DNA from: Pseudanabaena sp. UWO311
GTDB taxonomy: Bacteria > Cyanobacteriota > Cyanobacteriia > Pseudanabaenales > Pseudanabaenaceae
Assembly: GCF_006937785.1 (NCBI RefSeq)
Contig: NZ_SJEE01000017.1
Span: 1 to 64,000 of the forward strand
Length of the DNA: 64,000 nt
Reading direction: 5' to 3'
This document shows positions 1 through 7,932 of the stretch, in pieces. The notes beneath the pieces are model-generated. The model had not been told where the DNA came from, ran no database searches, and saw nothing but the letters and a program-made list of their open reading frames with translations. Every line of letters begins with the position of its first letter. Position 1 is the stretch's first letter. The translations under genes and the position numbers were made by a program.

Positions 1-364
1 AACTTGAGTTCTTGGTTTATTTGTTTCTACAAATTTCTCTCCAGCTACCTTAACTATTTCTTGCACTTGTGTTAACGGAATATTTTGCGATCGCGCCAAC
101 TTTGCACAGTCCTCATATTCTGGCTGATTAATTCATCAAGCCCAGCACTCAAGTGCTGGCTAAGAGCTAAAGTCGGTTGAAACCGACTAAAGAATATTTC
201 CACAGTCCACTTCAGTGGACTTGAGCTTTGAGCCAAGAACTTGAGTTCTTGGTTTATTTGTTTCTACAAATTTCTCTCCAGCTACCTTAACTATTTCTTG
301 CACTTGTGTTAACGGAATATTTTGCGATCGCGCCAACTTTGCACAGTCCTCATATTCTGGCTGA
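1..364. repeat. 127-bp direct repeat of the larC 3' end
   Basis: Positions 1-127 are identical to 238-364 (offset 237 bp). The repeated part is the 3' coding end of larC2. The 110 bp between the copies is a multi-hairpin element (128-237). Copy 1 may extend past the left window edge. The intact reading frame uses copy 2, so copy 1 is a leftover coding fragment downstream of the gene. This reads as a local tandem duplication involving the element. Confidence 0.9.
128..255. mobile_element. multi-hairpin MITE/REP-like element
   Basis: It contains a series of short palindromes: CAGCACTCAAGTGCTG, AGTCGGTTGAAACCGACT, AGTCCACTTCAGTGGACT and CCAAGAACTTGAGTTCTTGG. The same order of hairpins and near-identical blocks (GACTTGAGCTTTGAGCCAAG) recur in the element at 15390-15537, so the two belong to one family. 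No transposase is present; it is presumably mobilised in trans. The larC2 reading frame runs into this element and stops there. Confidence 0.7.
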
Positions 365-735
365 ATTGTACAAAATCCATTGCGCCATGCAATCTTAACT
401 CTTGCTTTGCCAAATTCTGTTTCTACTTCGTGGATTTCCCGATAGAGAACTTTACGCTCTTGTAAGCGATATCTAATGCCAAGAGTGCTAGTTTCCTGAA
501 AGAGAATTTGTTCACAAATAGATTGGCGATCGCAGGGGCAAATAACTGTAATTAAAATCCCATTGCGTGATTTTTTCATGCCGATAGCTTGGGTATAGAC
601 ATCTAACGCGCCATTCTGCAATAACAGCTCCATCGTATAGGCGATCGCCTGAGCAGTCATATCATCAACTTGCGTTTCTAAAACTGCGATCGTTTCTATA
701 CTTTGAAAACCTTGAAATAAAGAAACATCGGGCAA
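187..735 (-). CDS. larC: LarC C-terminal part (nickel insertion protein, LarC2 frame)
   Basis: This is the C-terminal domain of LarC, the nickel-insertase that makes the nickel-pincer nucleotide cofactor of lactate racemase-type enzymes. The conserved blocks LETQVDDMTAQ, IGMKKSRNGILITVICP and PEYEDC are present. The annotated frame opens with TTG, but it lies in the -1 frame of larC1 and reads open back through the A9 run at 762-770, so it is probably made as a frameshift fusion rather than from its own start. The last ~20 residues (from TNKPRTQVL) are encoded by the hairpin element and its border, and are probably not ancestral. No larA, larB or larE is in view. Confidence 0.88.
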   Translation of the reverse strand: MPDVSLFQGFQSIETIAVLETQVDDMTAQAIAYTMELLLQNGALDVYTQAIGMKKSRNGILITVICPCDRQSICEQILFQETSTLGIRYRLQERKVLYREIHEVETEFGKARVKIAWRNGFCTIQPEYEDCAKLARSQNIPLTQVQEIVKVAGEKFVETNKPRTQVLGSKLKSTEVDCGNIL

Positions 736-770
736 TGCCCGATGTTTCTTTATTTCAAGAGTTTTTTTTT
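711..770 (-). promoter_or_regulatory. candidate -1 frameshift signal in larC
   Basis: On the minus strand larC1 ends with nine A (770-762), then CT, then a perfect hairpin with 23-bp arms (759-737 and 733-711) and a 3-nt loop. The larC1 stop TAA lies in the first stem arm. Slipping one base back on the A run gives an open frame with no stop into larC2. Expression of LarC1/LarC2 by programmed frameshift is known in Lactobacillus plantarum. Transcriptional slippage on A9 is an equal alternative. The 2-nt spacer is shorter than usual for ribosomal frameshifting. Confidence 0.6.
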
Positions 771-1640
771 GCTCTTACCAATCCACAAACGCAAAGCGTT
801 GGGAATTTCTAAGTCCTGCGTACCTGCACCCAGACCAACTTTTTTGATTTTCATTAAAGGAACTTCGCCAAACTTTTCACAGAGCGTAACTGCGATCGCA
901 GCTCCTGTAGGTGTAACTAATTCTTTTCTAATTCCATTATCAAACGTAGTCACCTCATGCATTTCCCATAATTTCAATGTGGCAGGAGCTGGCACTGGCA
1001 TTTTGCCATGATCACAATCAACATAGCCACCACCCGCAGGCAAAGCAGAGCAATAGATCTTATCAACTTCCAGCCAAGCGAAGCCTGCACAGGTACAGAC
1101 AATATCCACGATCGCATCGATCGCACCTACTTCATGAAAATGTACTGCCTCTGGTGCAATGCCATGGACTGAACCCTCTGCGATCGCGAGTTCTTTAAAT
1201 GTTGCTAAACTCCAAATTTCAACCTGTTTTGGCAATTTAGCATTACGAATGATCTTCTCAATATCAGGTAAGTGGTGATGAATTTGATGGGAATGATCCT
1301 TATGGGAATGTTTATGAGTATGTTCTTCATGGTTATGTTCCTCATGGCTATGTTCCTCATGGCTATGAGAATGAACATGATTGGCGTGGGAATGATTCTG
1401 TTCAATCGCAACGGTAGGTGGCTCTTCGCCGTTATAGTTTAATAATTCAACATGCATTTTTGTAGCTTCGATACCGCCACGATGAACGGATTCTGTCCAT
1501 AACTTAACTTCGCGATCGAGTCCTAATTTATGAACAATATCTTGTAAATACTCTAAAGGTACACCTGCACTCACCAGCGCACCTAGACACATATCACCCG
1601 CGATTCCTGTCGGACAATCCAAATATGCAATGCTTCCCAT
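750..1640 (-). CDS. larC: LarC N-terminal part (LarC1)
   Basis: N-terminal half of the LarC nickel-insertion protein, about 296 aa. It begins with the family signature YLDCPTGIAGDMCLGAL and contains FHEVGAIDAIVDIV and PVPAPATLKLW. Residues ~82-123 are a very His-rich insert (HSH, HEEH, HKHSHKDHSH runs), a likely nickel-binding or storage segment. I chose the ATG at 1640 because the signature starts right after it and AAGGAT precedes it. An upstream in-frame start at 1685 would add a non-conserved leader. It ends GKSKKKLLK at the A9 slippery run, after which larC2 follows in the -1 frame. Confidence 0.92.
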   Translation of the reverse strand: MGSIAYLDCPTGIAGDMCLGALVSAGVPLEYLQDIVHKLGLDREVKLWTESVHRGGIEATKMHVELLNYNGEEPPTVAIEQNHSHANHVHSHSHEEHSHEEHNHEEHTHKHSHKDHSHQIHHHLPDIEKIIRNAKLPKQVEIWSLATFKELAIAEGSVHGIAPEAVHFHEVGAIDAIVDIVCTCAGFAWLEVDKIYCSALPAGGGYVDCDHGKMPVPAPATLKLWEMHEVTTFDNGIRKELVTPTGAAIAVTLCEKFGEVPLMKIKKVGLGAGTQDLEIPNALRLWIGKSKKKLLK

Positions 1641-1686
1641 GCTAATCCTTATAAAGTTACCAAAATCTCCCCTGAATCCTATCATT

Positions 1687-1725
1687 TATAAATAGAGTCG
1701 GTGCTTCGCGCCGATTCTATTTATA
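1687..1725. terminator. intergenic hairpin, apex GC-TTC-GC
   Basis: Two 18-bp arms with two G-T type mismatches around a TTC loop. It lies between larC1 and the pentapeptide gene and overlaps the latter's stop codon. It is a probable terminator of the pentapeptide gene and one of the modular hairpin family. Confidence 0.6.
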
Positions 1726-2815
1726 GAGAAAGCCCGATCGCACCTTGGATATTTGCATCTGTCAAAATAGAGCTTTCTAATACTGCATCAGTTAAATTGG
1801 CATTAGTCAGATTTGCATTCTCTAAATTAGCGCCCATTAAGATCGCACCACTCAAATCTGCACCACCAAAGTAAGCCTTTTGCAGATTTGCGATCGCAAA
1901 ATTAGCTTGTTTAAGAATTGCTCTACTCAAATCAACTTCCTGCATCTCGGCATGACGAAATTTAGTTTCGATGCAGGTTGACTGTGACAAAATTGCCTTA
2001 TACATATAGGCTTGACTGAGATCGGCTTCACTGAGATTCGCTTTAGTCAAGTTAGCAAGACTCATTGAAGCATCGTTCAAAAATGTATTACATAGAGATG
2101 CCCCGACCAATTGTGCTCCACTTAAGATCGCGCCGCCTAAGTTTGCATTATTCAAAATTGCATTATTTAAAATAGCCTCGCTAAAATTTGCCATCAGACA
2201 TCCAGCCGTACTGATATCGGCAAAATCGAGGGAAGCCCCACATAAATTAGCACGGGTTAATAAAGTACCCCGTAATTTGGCTCGATTGAGCGTGGCTCTA
2301 CTTAAGTTCGCATTGCTTAAATTCGCACCACTAAAATCAGTATTTTGCAGATTCGCGCCACTGAGATTTGCACCACTAAAGTTTGTACCTTTAAAACTTT
2401 CACCACTTAAATTTACGCCGCGTAAGTCCGCGCCACTGAGGTTAGCAATTCCAAGATTTATACCTCTGAGATCTAGCGATCTCAGATCCGTACCAGTCAG
2501 ATTGACATCCTGAAGATTTGCTTGACCAAAGTTGACCTGATATAAAATTGCACCACTGAAATTGGCTCCCTTTAAATTGGAATTTACAAAGGCAACTTCA
2601 CTTAAATTCGCTCCCGATAGATCCGCATGAGTTAAATCAGTCTTACTAAAGTTGGCTTTAGTTAAGTTGACTTGGGACAGATTTGCACCGACTAACTTTA
2701 GCCCAGACAAGTCGGCTTTTTGCAAGTCGATCACCTCAGGCTGAGTTTTTTCGCGCCAAGCATTCCAACGCTCAGCACCGTCTTTAATATGTCGAACAAT
2801 CTTTAGATCAGCCAA
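1721..2815 (-). CDS. pentapeptide-repeat protein
   Basis: A 364-aa protein made almost entirely of A(D/N)LXX pentapeptide repeats from about residue 30 to the end (ADLSGANL, ANLSGADLRGVNL and similar). Such repeats fold as a right-handed quadrilateral beta-helix. They are abundant in cyanobacteria and usually have no assigned function. There is no signal peptide or membrane segment. The first ~30 residues (KIVRHIKDGAERWNAWRE) are a short non-repeat cap found in many cyanobacterial members. The start at 2815 is TTG with no clear ribosome site, so the 5' end is uncertain. Confidence 0.9.
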   Translation of the reverse strand: MADLKIVRHIKDGAERWNAWREKTQPEVIDLQKADLSGLKLVGANLSQVNLTKANFSKTDLTHADLSGANLSEVAFVNSNLKGANFSGAILYQVNFGQANLQDVNLTGTDLRSLDLRGINLGIANLSGADLRGVNLSGESFKGTNFSGANLSGANLQNTDFSGANLSNANLSRATLNRAKLRGTLLTRANLCGASLDFADISTAGCLMANFSEAILNNAILNNANLGGAILSGAQLVGASLCNTFLNDASMSLANLTKANLSEADLSQAYMYKAILSQSTCIETKFRHAEMQEVDLSRAILKQANFAIANLQKAYFGGADLSGAILMGANLENANLTNANLTDAVLESSILTDANIQGAIGLSL

Positions 2816-2914
2816 GATGGGTTAACTACTCAAATTGATGTTTGGGAATTATTCTAATTTAAGCTGTTTTCTAGAATAAATCTACACAAGCTAAATGGCT
2901 TAGCAAACCTACCT

Positions 2915-2949
2915 TAATTTACAGTGATGCAAAGCATCACTGTAAATTA
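2915..2949. terminator. hairpin at queG 3' end, apex GC-AAA-GC
   Basis: Perfect 16-bp arms around AAA. The queG stop codon lies inside the right part of the palindrome, so the hairpin forms the transcript's 3' end. Confidence 0.65.
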
Positions 2950-3878
2950 TCACTTACTGTTTTCGCATTGCGTTGCCAGCGATCGCGTTTAATCCGTCTG
3001 AGCGCTGAGCCTGTAAAATTTTGATCCCATTCCTGTTCAGTCATATTTGCTAGAGTGTCCAACTGAGGATCTACATTATGGGGAAAAGGTTGAAAATCAG
3101 ATTCCGTAGTTTCTTGCGCAAAACGTTGATTCCAAGGGCAAACATCTTGGCAAATATCACAACCTGCTACCCAGTTTTGTAAATTAGCTGCGATCGCATC
3201 AGGGATCTGCTCGGCTTTATTTTCAATCGTGTGAAAAGCAATGCAGCGATTAGCATCGACGACGAATGGCTGCGCGATCGCTCCCGTCGGACAAGCATCA
3301 AGGCAACGTGTACAAGTGCCGCAATGATCTGTGTGTGGAGTGTCAGGCTCTAATTCTAAATTAGTCAGCACCTCTCCCAAAAACAACCAGGAACCGTAGT
3401 CCCGCGTAATTACATTGCTATGTTTGCCAATCCAGCCAATCCCTGCTCTTTGGGCAAAAGCTTTTTCCGCGATCGGGCCAGTATCCACATAATATCGAGT
3501 TTGAATATTTTCCCCTTGAGTGTTTAACCAAGTTGCCAAAGCTTTGAGCTTCTTGGTCAAGACCTTGTGATAGTCACGTCCCCAACCATAGCGGGAAATC
3601 TTGCCCACATTGCGATCGGCTGAATGTTGATGAGGGGTGTAGTAATTTAAAGCCACACAAATTACCGACTTGCCCCCTTCCATTACCTGCGTAATATCTT
3701 GCCGCTTGGGATTTGTCATCCAATCCATATCTGCTTGATATCCCAGTGCTAGCCATTCCTGCAAGCGTTCTGTCTCAAGTCCAGACTCAGCTCTAGCTAT
3801 ACCAACTTTACTAAAGCCGAGAGCGATCGCTTTTTGTTGAATGGCTAATTTAATTTCAGCTTGCGATAAATTTTCCAT
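2937..3878 (-). CDS. queG: epoxyqueuosine reductase QueG
   Basis: Catalyses the last step of queuosine synthesis in tRNA, reducing epoxyqueuosine to queuosine with cobalamin and two [4Fe-4S] clusters. The 313-aa protein has the clostridial-type ferredoxin motifs CGTCTRCLDACPTGAI and CDICQDVCPWNQRF near residues 185-250. Its N-terminal half (GFSKVGIA, ALNYYTP, YGWGRDYHKVL, KAFAQRAGIGWIGKH) is typical of QueG. Length is slightly short for the family, which often carries a C-terminal HEAT extension absent here. ATG start at 3878. Confidence 0.95.
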   Translation of the reverse strand: MENLSQAEIKLAIQQKAIALGFSKVGIARAESGLETERLQEWLALGYQADMDWMTNPKRQDITQVMEGGKSVICVALNYYTPHQHSADRNVGKISRYGWGRDYHKVLTKKLKALATWLNTQGENIQTRYYVDTGPIAEKAFAQRAGIGWIGKHSNVITRDYGSWLFLGEVLTNLELEPDTPHTDHCGTCTRCLDACPTGAIAQPFVVDANRCIAFHTIENKAEQIPDAIAANLQNWVAGCDICQDVCPWNQRFAQETTESDFQPFPHNVDPQLDTLANMTEQEWDQNFTGSALRRIKRDRWQRNAKTVSDNLQ

Positions 3879-3921
3879 AATTATAGTCGCCGTCAGTATT
3901 ACAGCGCTTTGCGCTCAAACA

Positions 3922-3982
3922 CGAACCAAGAAAAATTTTAAAAGTGTTGCTTTGCAACACTTTTAAAATTTTTCTTGGTTCG
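3922..3982. terminator. long hairpin, 29-bp perfect arms
   Basis: Perfect inverted repeat with loop TTT and apex GC-TTT-GC. The inner module AAAGTGTTGC recurs in hairpins at 37108 and 53051 with different outer arms. It lies in the queG upstream region and 3' of the J-domain gene. Confidence 0.7.
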
Positions 3983-4059
3983 TTTGATCGAAAATTGTGT
4001 AACCCCAAAAGTTGAGAGGCGGCGCATTGCGTTGCCTTTCAACTTTTGAGGCTAGCTAA

Positions 4060-5196
4060 TTAACCACCACCTAACCAACCAAAAAATCCGCCCTTTTTGT
4101 CATTCTTGGCTTTAGGATCTGTTTTTGACGCATTAGTGCCAGAATTTGTCCCACTCACTTGGTCAATATACTGCTTGGCTATAGGTTCGTCAGGGTTTAG
4201 TTTCAGTGCTTGCAAAAAACTCACCTTTGCCATGCCAGATAATTTCTGATTCATATAAACAAAGCCCAGCAAAGCATGGCATTTACTATTGTTGCAATCA
4301 AGTTGGATAGCACTTCGCAGTTCCTTTAGGGCTGAAGCCCATAATTTTTGATTGATATAGTTTTCAGCTTGTCGAATATATTGATTAAGTGAACCATTAC
4401 TAGCTTGGTTTGTATTACTAGTTTGGTTTATATTACTAGCTTGGCTAGTATTTTTTGCTGAAGTATTAGCTGCATTACTGTTATTACGCAATGGTGCTTG
4501 AGACTCGCTTCGCATTTGGTAGCTGCTGCCTGCGCTGGAATAAGATGATCCTGCTCTATTAACCCCTGTGTTATTAACACCCGTATTAGTAGATGCACTA
4601 GCTCTATTAACTCCTGTGTTACCAGTCTGAAATCTGGTTTCGTCATCAGCAGGTTTTACAGAAGATGTATAGGACGAAGAACTTGCACTTGGTGAACTTG
4701 GTAAAGGTTTGTAACCCTCTTGCAGCAGAATATGTATTAAATTCAGTTCACTTAATAAAGCAATCTTTTCTAAGGCTTGACCAAGATCTTGATACTGGAC
4801 TTTGGCAATTTCATGAACAGTTTGTTCATAATTAAAATCTTTAGAGGAAATTAAATATTGTTGGGCTATGTCTGCTTGAGGCACAAATTTTTGATTGCGC
4901 TTCATTAAGCGTTTTCCAAGCAGTTTTAGGATTGCTGAATACTCTGTTCGCTCTCTTTCTTGGGAAAGCACGTTGTAGGCAGGATTAACTAACTTGGATA
5001 GATATTGAGTAGCAACTTCCTTTTGAGAATTTGATCGCCCATGAATATCAGGATGAAGGCATTTGGCAATTAGAAGATATCGCCTACGCACAAGAGAAGA
5101 TTCTGCTGTCAATGGTAAGCCCAATACAGCGTAGTAATCATTAAAGTCATATTGACCGATGCCGCGATCTATACGAAATGTTCTTGGGTTTTCCAC
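4060..5196 (-). CDS. J-domain and TPR protein
   Basis: The N-terminal ~75 residues form a DnaJ domain (DYYAVLGLPLTAESSLVRRRYL, then the HPD motif in KCLHPDIHG), which would stimulate an Hsp70. The middle (~170-270) is low-complexity Ser/Asn/Thr with repeats of the type NTGVNRA and QASN. Residues ~275-350 contain TPR-like helices (SALKELRSAIQLDCNNSKCHALLGFVYMNQ). The tail is Gly/Lys-rich and ends FFGWLGGG. This is not a canonical DnaJ, since zinc fingers and the CTD are missing. Starts at GTG 5196 with GAGG upstream. Cytoplasmic. Confidence 0.85.
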   Translation of the reverse strand: MENPRTFRIDRGIGQYDFNDYYAVLGLPLTAESSLVRRRYLLIAKCLHPDIHGRSNSQKEVATQYLSKLVNPAYNVLSQERERTEYSAILKLLGKRLMKRNQKFVPQADIAQQYLISSKDFNYEQTVHEIAKVQYQDLGQALEKIALLSELNLIHILLQEGYKPLPSSPSASSSSYTSSVKPADDETRFQTGNTGVNRASASTNTGVNNTGVNRAGSSYSSAGSSYQMRSESQAPLRNNSNAANTSAKNTSQASNINQTSNTNQASNGSLNQYIRQAENYINQKLWASALKELRSAIQLDCNNSKCHALLGFVYMNQKLSGMAKVSFLQALKLNPDEPIAKQYIDQVSGTNSGTNASKTDPKAKNDKKGGFFGWLGGG

Positions 5197-5533
5197 GATC
5201 TATCCTCTGTGCTGCTCTACCCAAACATGATCTTTCAGATTCTAAAAGATTCTAAACTAGATAAGTAATGATAGCTTACCCACCACTATTACAGGTGCGA
5301 TCGCAATAATCACATATTTTATATATTTTTATATAGGATAATACCAATTCTCGATAGTAGATTCACATTTTCGAGAATTTATAGCTATGCTCACTAATCT
5401 TAAGAAATTTAAAATCTAATAAGCAAAGAGCAGCACAGCGCCAGAAATCCTCATTATTTGAGGTTTTCAGCTCTCTTGGTGATGGGAACCTCAAATAAAT
5501 GCAACGCGACTTTTATGATTGGGATAGGGCAAT
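5197..5533. other. intergenic region with one hairpin
   Basis: 337 bp between the J-domain gene start and the 3' end of the TPR gene. It holds a stem at about 5452-5501 with TTATTTGAGGTT facing AACCTCAAATAA across a long loop, plausibly the terminator of the TPR gene. The promoter for the J-domain gene must lie near 5200-5350, which is AT-rich. No coding sequence seen. Confidence 0.4.
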
Positions 5534-6286
5534 CTATGAGCTTGCTAAAACTTGTTTAGCTATTTGAATTTGATCATTGCTAAAGCCTGCTTCATTGAGA
5601 AAATTTAAAAATTCAGGATTACGATATCGAGCATCAACACCGATCGCCTCACGAAAAGTTTTTTTGGCTCTAGCCTGATCACCCGATGTCCATTGCGCGA
5701 TCGCATTAGCAACAAAGGGATGTGGATTATTCGGTTCGAGTTCAATCGCTTTCTGAGCATAGGCGATCGCCAGATCATATTGTTGTAAGCGTTGATAAGC
5801 CAGACTGAGATTGTAATGGGCAATTTCATTATCTGCCTTAAGCAGGGCAGCCCAACTATGTAGAACTACGGATTGAGGTAAATCGCCCCGCACTAAGTAA
5901 ACAATGCCGATCGCATTAAAGGCTTGCAGTGATGTTGGGGACAAATAAATTGCTTCCCACAGAGACATAGCCGCATCATCATATTTTTTAGAGAGATGCT
6001 GTGTCCAACCGAGAATAATCCGCCCATCAAGATTATTGGGGTCGAGCGCAACTGATTTTTGTAAAGCCTCGATTGCCTGATCAAAGCGTTCTTGTCGGCG
6101 ATAGGCAAGTCCCATTTGGCGATATTCTTCAGCGGCTCGTTTATCGGCTTTGTTTGCTTTGAGAGGTTGCACTAAATTTGTATTGGGATTAACCGCGATC
6201 GCTGGAAATGCAGGTAATCCTGACATGATGCTTGTGAGTATTCCGCACAAATTTAAACAACCTAATATTTTTAGGGATCGTTTCAA
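5534..6286 (-). CDS. secreted TPR protein
   Basis: About 250 aa. An N-terminal signal peptide (KRSLKILGCLNLCGILTS then PAFPAIA) precedes four to five TPR units (AEEYRQMGLAYRRQERFDQAIEALQK, IAHYNLSLAYQRLQQYDLAIAYAQKAIELEPNNP). It is presumably periplasmic or thylakoid-lumenal and mediates protein-protein contacts; the partner is unknown. I chose TTG 6286 because AGGAAG sits just upstream and the reading then opens directly on a signal peptide. A TTG at 6322 is also possible. Confidence 0.82.
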   Translation of the reverse strand: MKRSLKILGCLNLCGILTSIMSGLPAFPAIAVNPNTNLVQPLKANKADKRAAEEYRQMGLAYRRQERFDQAIEALQKSVALDPNNLDGRIILGWTQHLSKKYDDAAMSLWEAIYLSPTSLQAFNAIGIVYLVRGDLPQSVVLHSWAALLKADNEIAHYNLSLAYQRLQQYDLAIAYAQKAIELEPNNPHPFVANAIAQWTSGDQARAKKTFREAIGVDARYRNPEFLNFLNEAGFSNDQIQIAKQVLASS

Positions 6287-6600
6287 GATTAACTTCCTGC
6301 TGGTTATACAAAAAAGTGGCAATTCTAATTATGAAACTGATTTTTGTTTTTTATACCAAAACACAAAATGGCGTAGCCATTTTGTGTTTTTAAAACCCTT
6401 ACGGGATTTGTTTTTTTATTCGCAAAAGTGTCGCCACATTTTTGTGAATAGGTATTACAAACAATGCTCAAAACCCAAAAGAGGATGGCGACGCTTTGTG
6501 CTGCCATCCTCTTTTGGGTTTACAAGGGAGAGACGGCGCAAAGCGTCATCTCTGCAAATAAATTAAGTAAAAGGCTTTTAAAGTGAGCCTTTTACTTAAT
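6287..6600. other. intergenic region packed with three hairpins
   Basis: No gene. Three palindromes: 6358-6390 (apex GC-GTA-GC), 6471-6521 (outer module AAACCC, 19-bp arms) and 6556-6606 (21-bp arms, overlapping the stop of the next minus-strand gene). A degenerate palindrome lies at 6420-6447. This is one of the densest hairpin stretches in the window. Confidence 0.7.
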
Positions 6601-7644
6601 TTATTTACTTGCTGTCAGTTGTCGATATGCCCTTGAGACTAATTGATCGTTGACAAAAGTAGCATTCATACTTAAGTCAGCACCTGTCCAACTAATTACT
6701 ACTGCCCCTTTTCCAAACTTGCTATCAATACCTAATGGCTTTCCTTCAGTTCCTAAAATACTTGCCACTTGGTCGTAACGCATTCCCCGATTTAGGCAGA
6801 CATAGTTTTTGAGATTTACAGCAGGATTCCCACAACGGTACTGGGCACTAGTCATGTTGCTGTCATGATGTTGCTTAGGCAACAGCGCCAGGTTGAATGA
6901 TGGGCCAGATAAAGACTCGATCAGCCACAGAGCAGCAATGACCATTACCCCAACAATTAGAACATCTTCAATTACCGATCGCACCAAATTGCGTTGATGG
7001 CGACGTTTGATTTGTTGTGCTTTTTCCTTTGTCCAAGTTTCCCAAGGAAAAGTATCAACCCATTGGATCGTGTCATTAAACTTAGCGATCGCATTAATGC
7101 GCACTGCATCTAAAGCGCCTCTAGGATCACGAATCGTGATACGGCTAACGGTACGGGCTGCTTGAATAGTTTTGGGATCAACCAACCAGCCACGAAAACG
7201 ACGGACTAGATTGCTAACCTTCGATTTCCCTTTAGAAAGAGAACTCGCGTTAGCATTACGAACAGGTGTGCGTCTAGCCTCGTTACGGGCAAGGGCATTT
7301 TGTGGCAAAGGGGCTGGTGCATCGATTAGTCGAATGTCTCGACCCTGTGCTAAGAATGGCGTTGCTTCACCAATTACATAAAATTCCCATTCAATGCGCC
7401 GCACCCCAATTAACTGTAGGCGATTGAAATATCGATCAATACTTTGTGTGAATTCATTGAGGCGATCGCGATCGGCATCAGAAGTAATCAGGGTAAAAGC
7501 AATGGATAGAACTTGCTGCTCAAACTTAAATTCAGTTTGCTCAGCAGCCACTAGATCCATATAATCGGAAGCAAGACTAGTCAGAACATGCTGCAATTTC
7601 TGCCAAGCTTGTCTATCTTCAAGATTTAATCGCACTGCTTTCAT
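6601..7644 (-). CDS. membrane protein with C-terminal BamE/SmpA-like domain
   Basis: 347 aa. Residues 1-110 form an unrecognised soluble domain. A basic linker follows, then one membrane segment (VIEDVLIVGVMVIAALWLIESL) around residue 225-248. The last ~75 residues (CLNRGMRYDQVASILGTEGKPL then VVISWTG, MNATFVNDQLVSRAY) resemble the small BamE/SmpA or DUF3862 fold, which in outer-membrane lipoproteins helps beta-barrel assembly. The topology suggests an N-in anchor with the BamE-like domain outside. ATG 7644 preceded by GAGGATAAATC. Function unknown. Confidence 0.75.
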   Translation of the reverse strand: MKAVRLNLEDRQAWQKLQHVLTSLASDYMDLVAAEQTEFKFEQQVLSIAFTLITSDADRDRLNEFTQSIDRYFNRLQLIGVRRIEWEFYVIGEATPFLAQGRDIRLIDAPAPLPQNALARNEARRTPVRNANASSLSKGKSKVSNLVRRFRGWLVDPKTIQAARTVSRITIRDPRGALDAVRINAIAKFNDTIQWVDTFPWETWTKEKAQQIKRRHQRNLVRSVIEDVLIVGVMVIAALWLIESLSGPSFNLALLPKQHHDSNMTSAQYRCGNPAVNLKNYVCLNRGMRYDQVASILGTEGKPLGIDSKFGKGAVVISWTGADLSMNATFVNDQLVSRAYRQLTASK

Positions 7645-7932
7645 GATTTATCCTCATCTTGACCCTAACTAGGTCTCTTCGTCTTTGGCAACTTTTTGAG
7701 TATGTGGTTGCTTTGGTTGTTACTAGCAGGATGTTACCCAAACCCACTGATTTTTTTAACATGCTTAAAAAATATGGCGACATATTTAAATTAAAACTTA
7801 TACATGTAAGGATGCTTTACATAAAACAAAGTTTTATAGCGCTTTTCATATAAATGTTTAGAGAGAAGATATGCACTCAAGTCGTTTTTTCAATATGTGC
7901 TTCGCTTCTACTGACTTTATCTCAGGCAACTC

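Noticed and set aside
742-1411. ORFs opposite larC1, including a 68-codon minus ORF over the His-rich region
   Set aside because: They are frame shadows of the strongly conserved LarC1; low-complexity His codons keep other frames open.
2277-2513. plus-strand ORF inside the pentapeptide gene
   Set aside because: The periodic repeat makes the opposite strand open (KFAPLKF pattern); no independent support.
6150-6566. 138-codon plus ORF over the hairpin stack
   Set aside because: Reads through palindromes and the 5' end of the TPR gene; no start context or motif.
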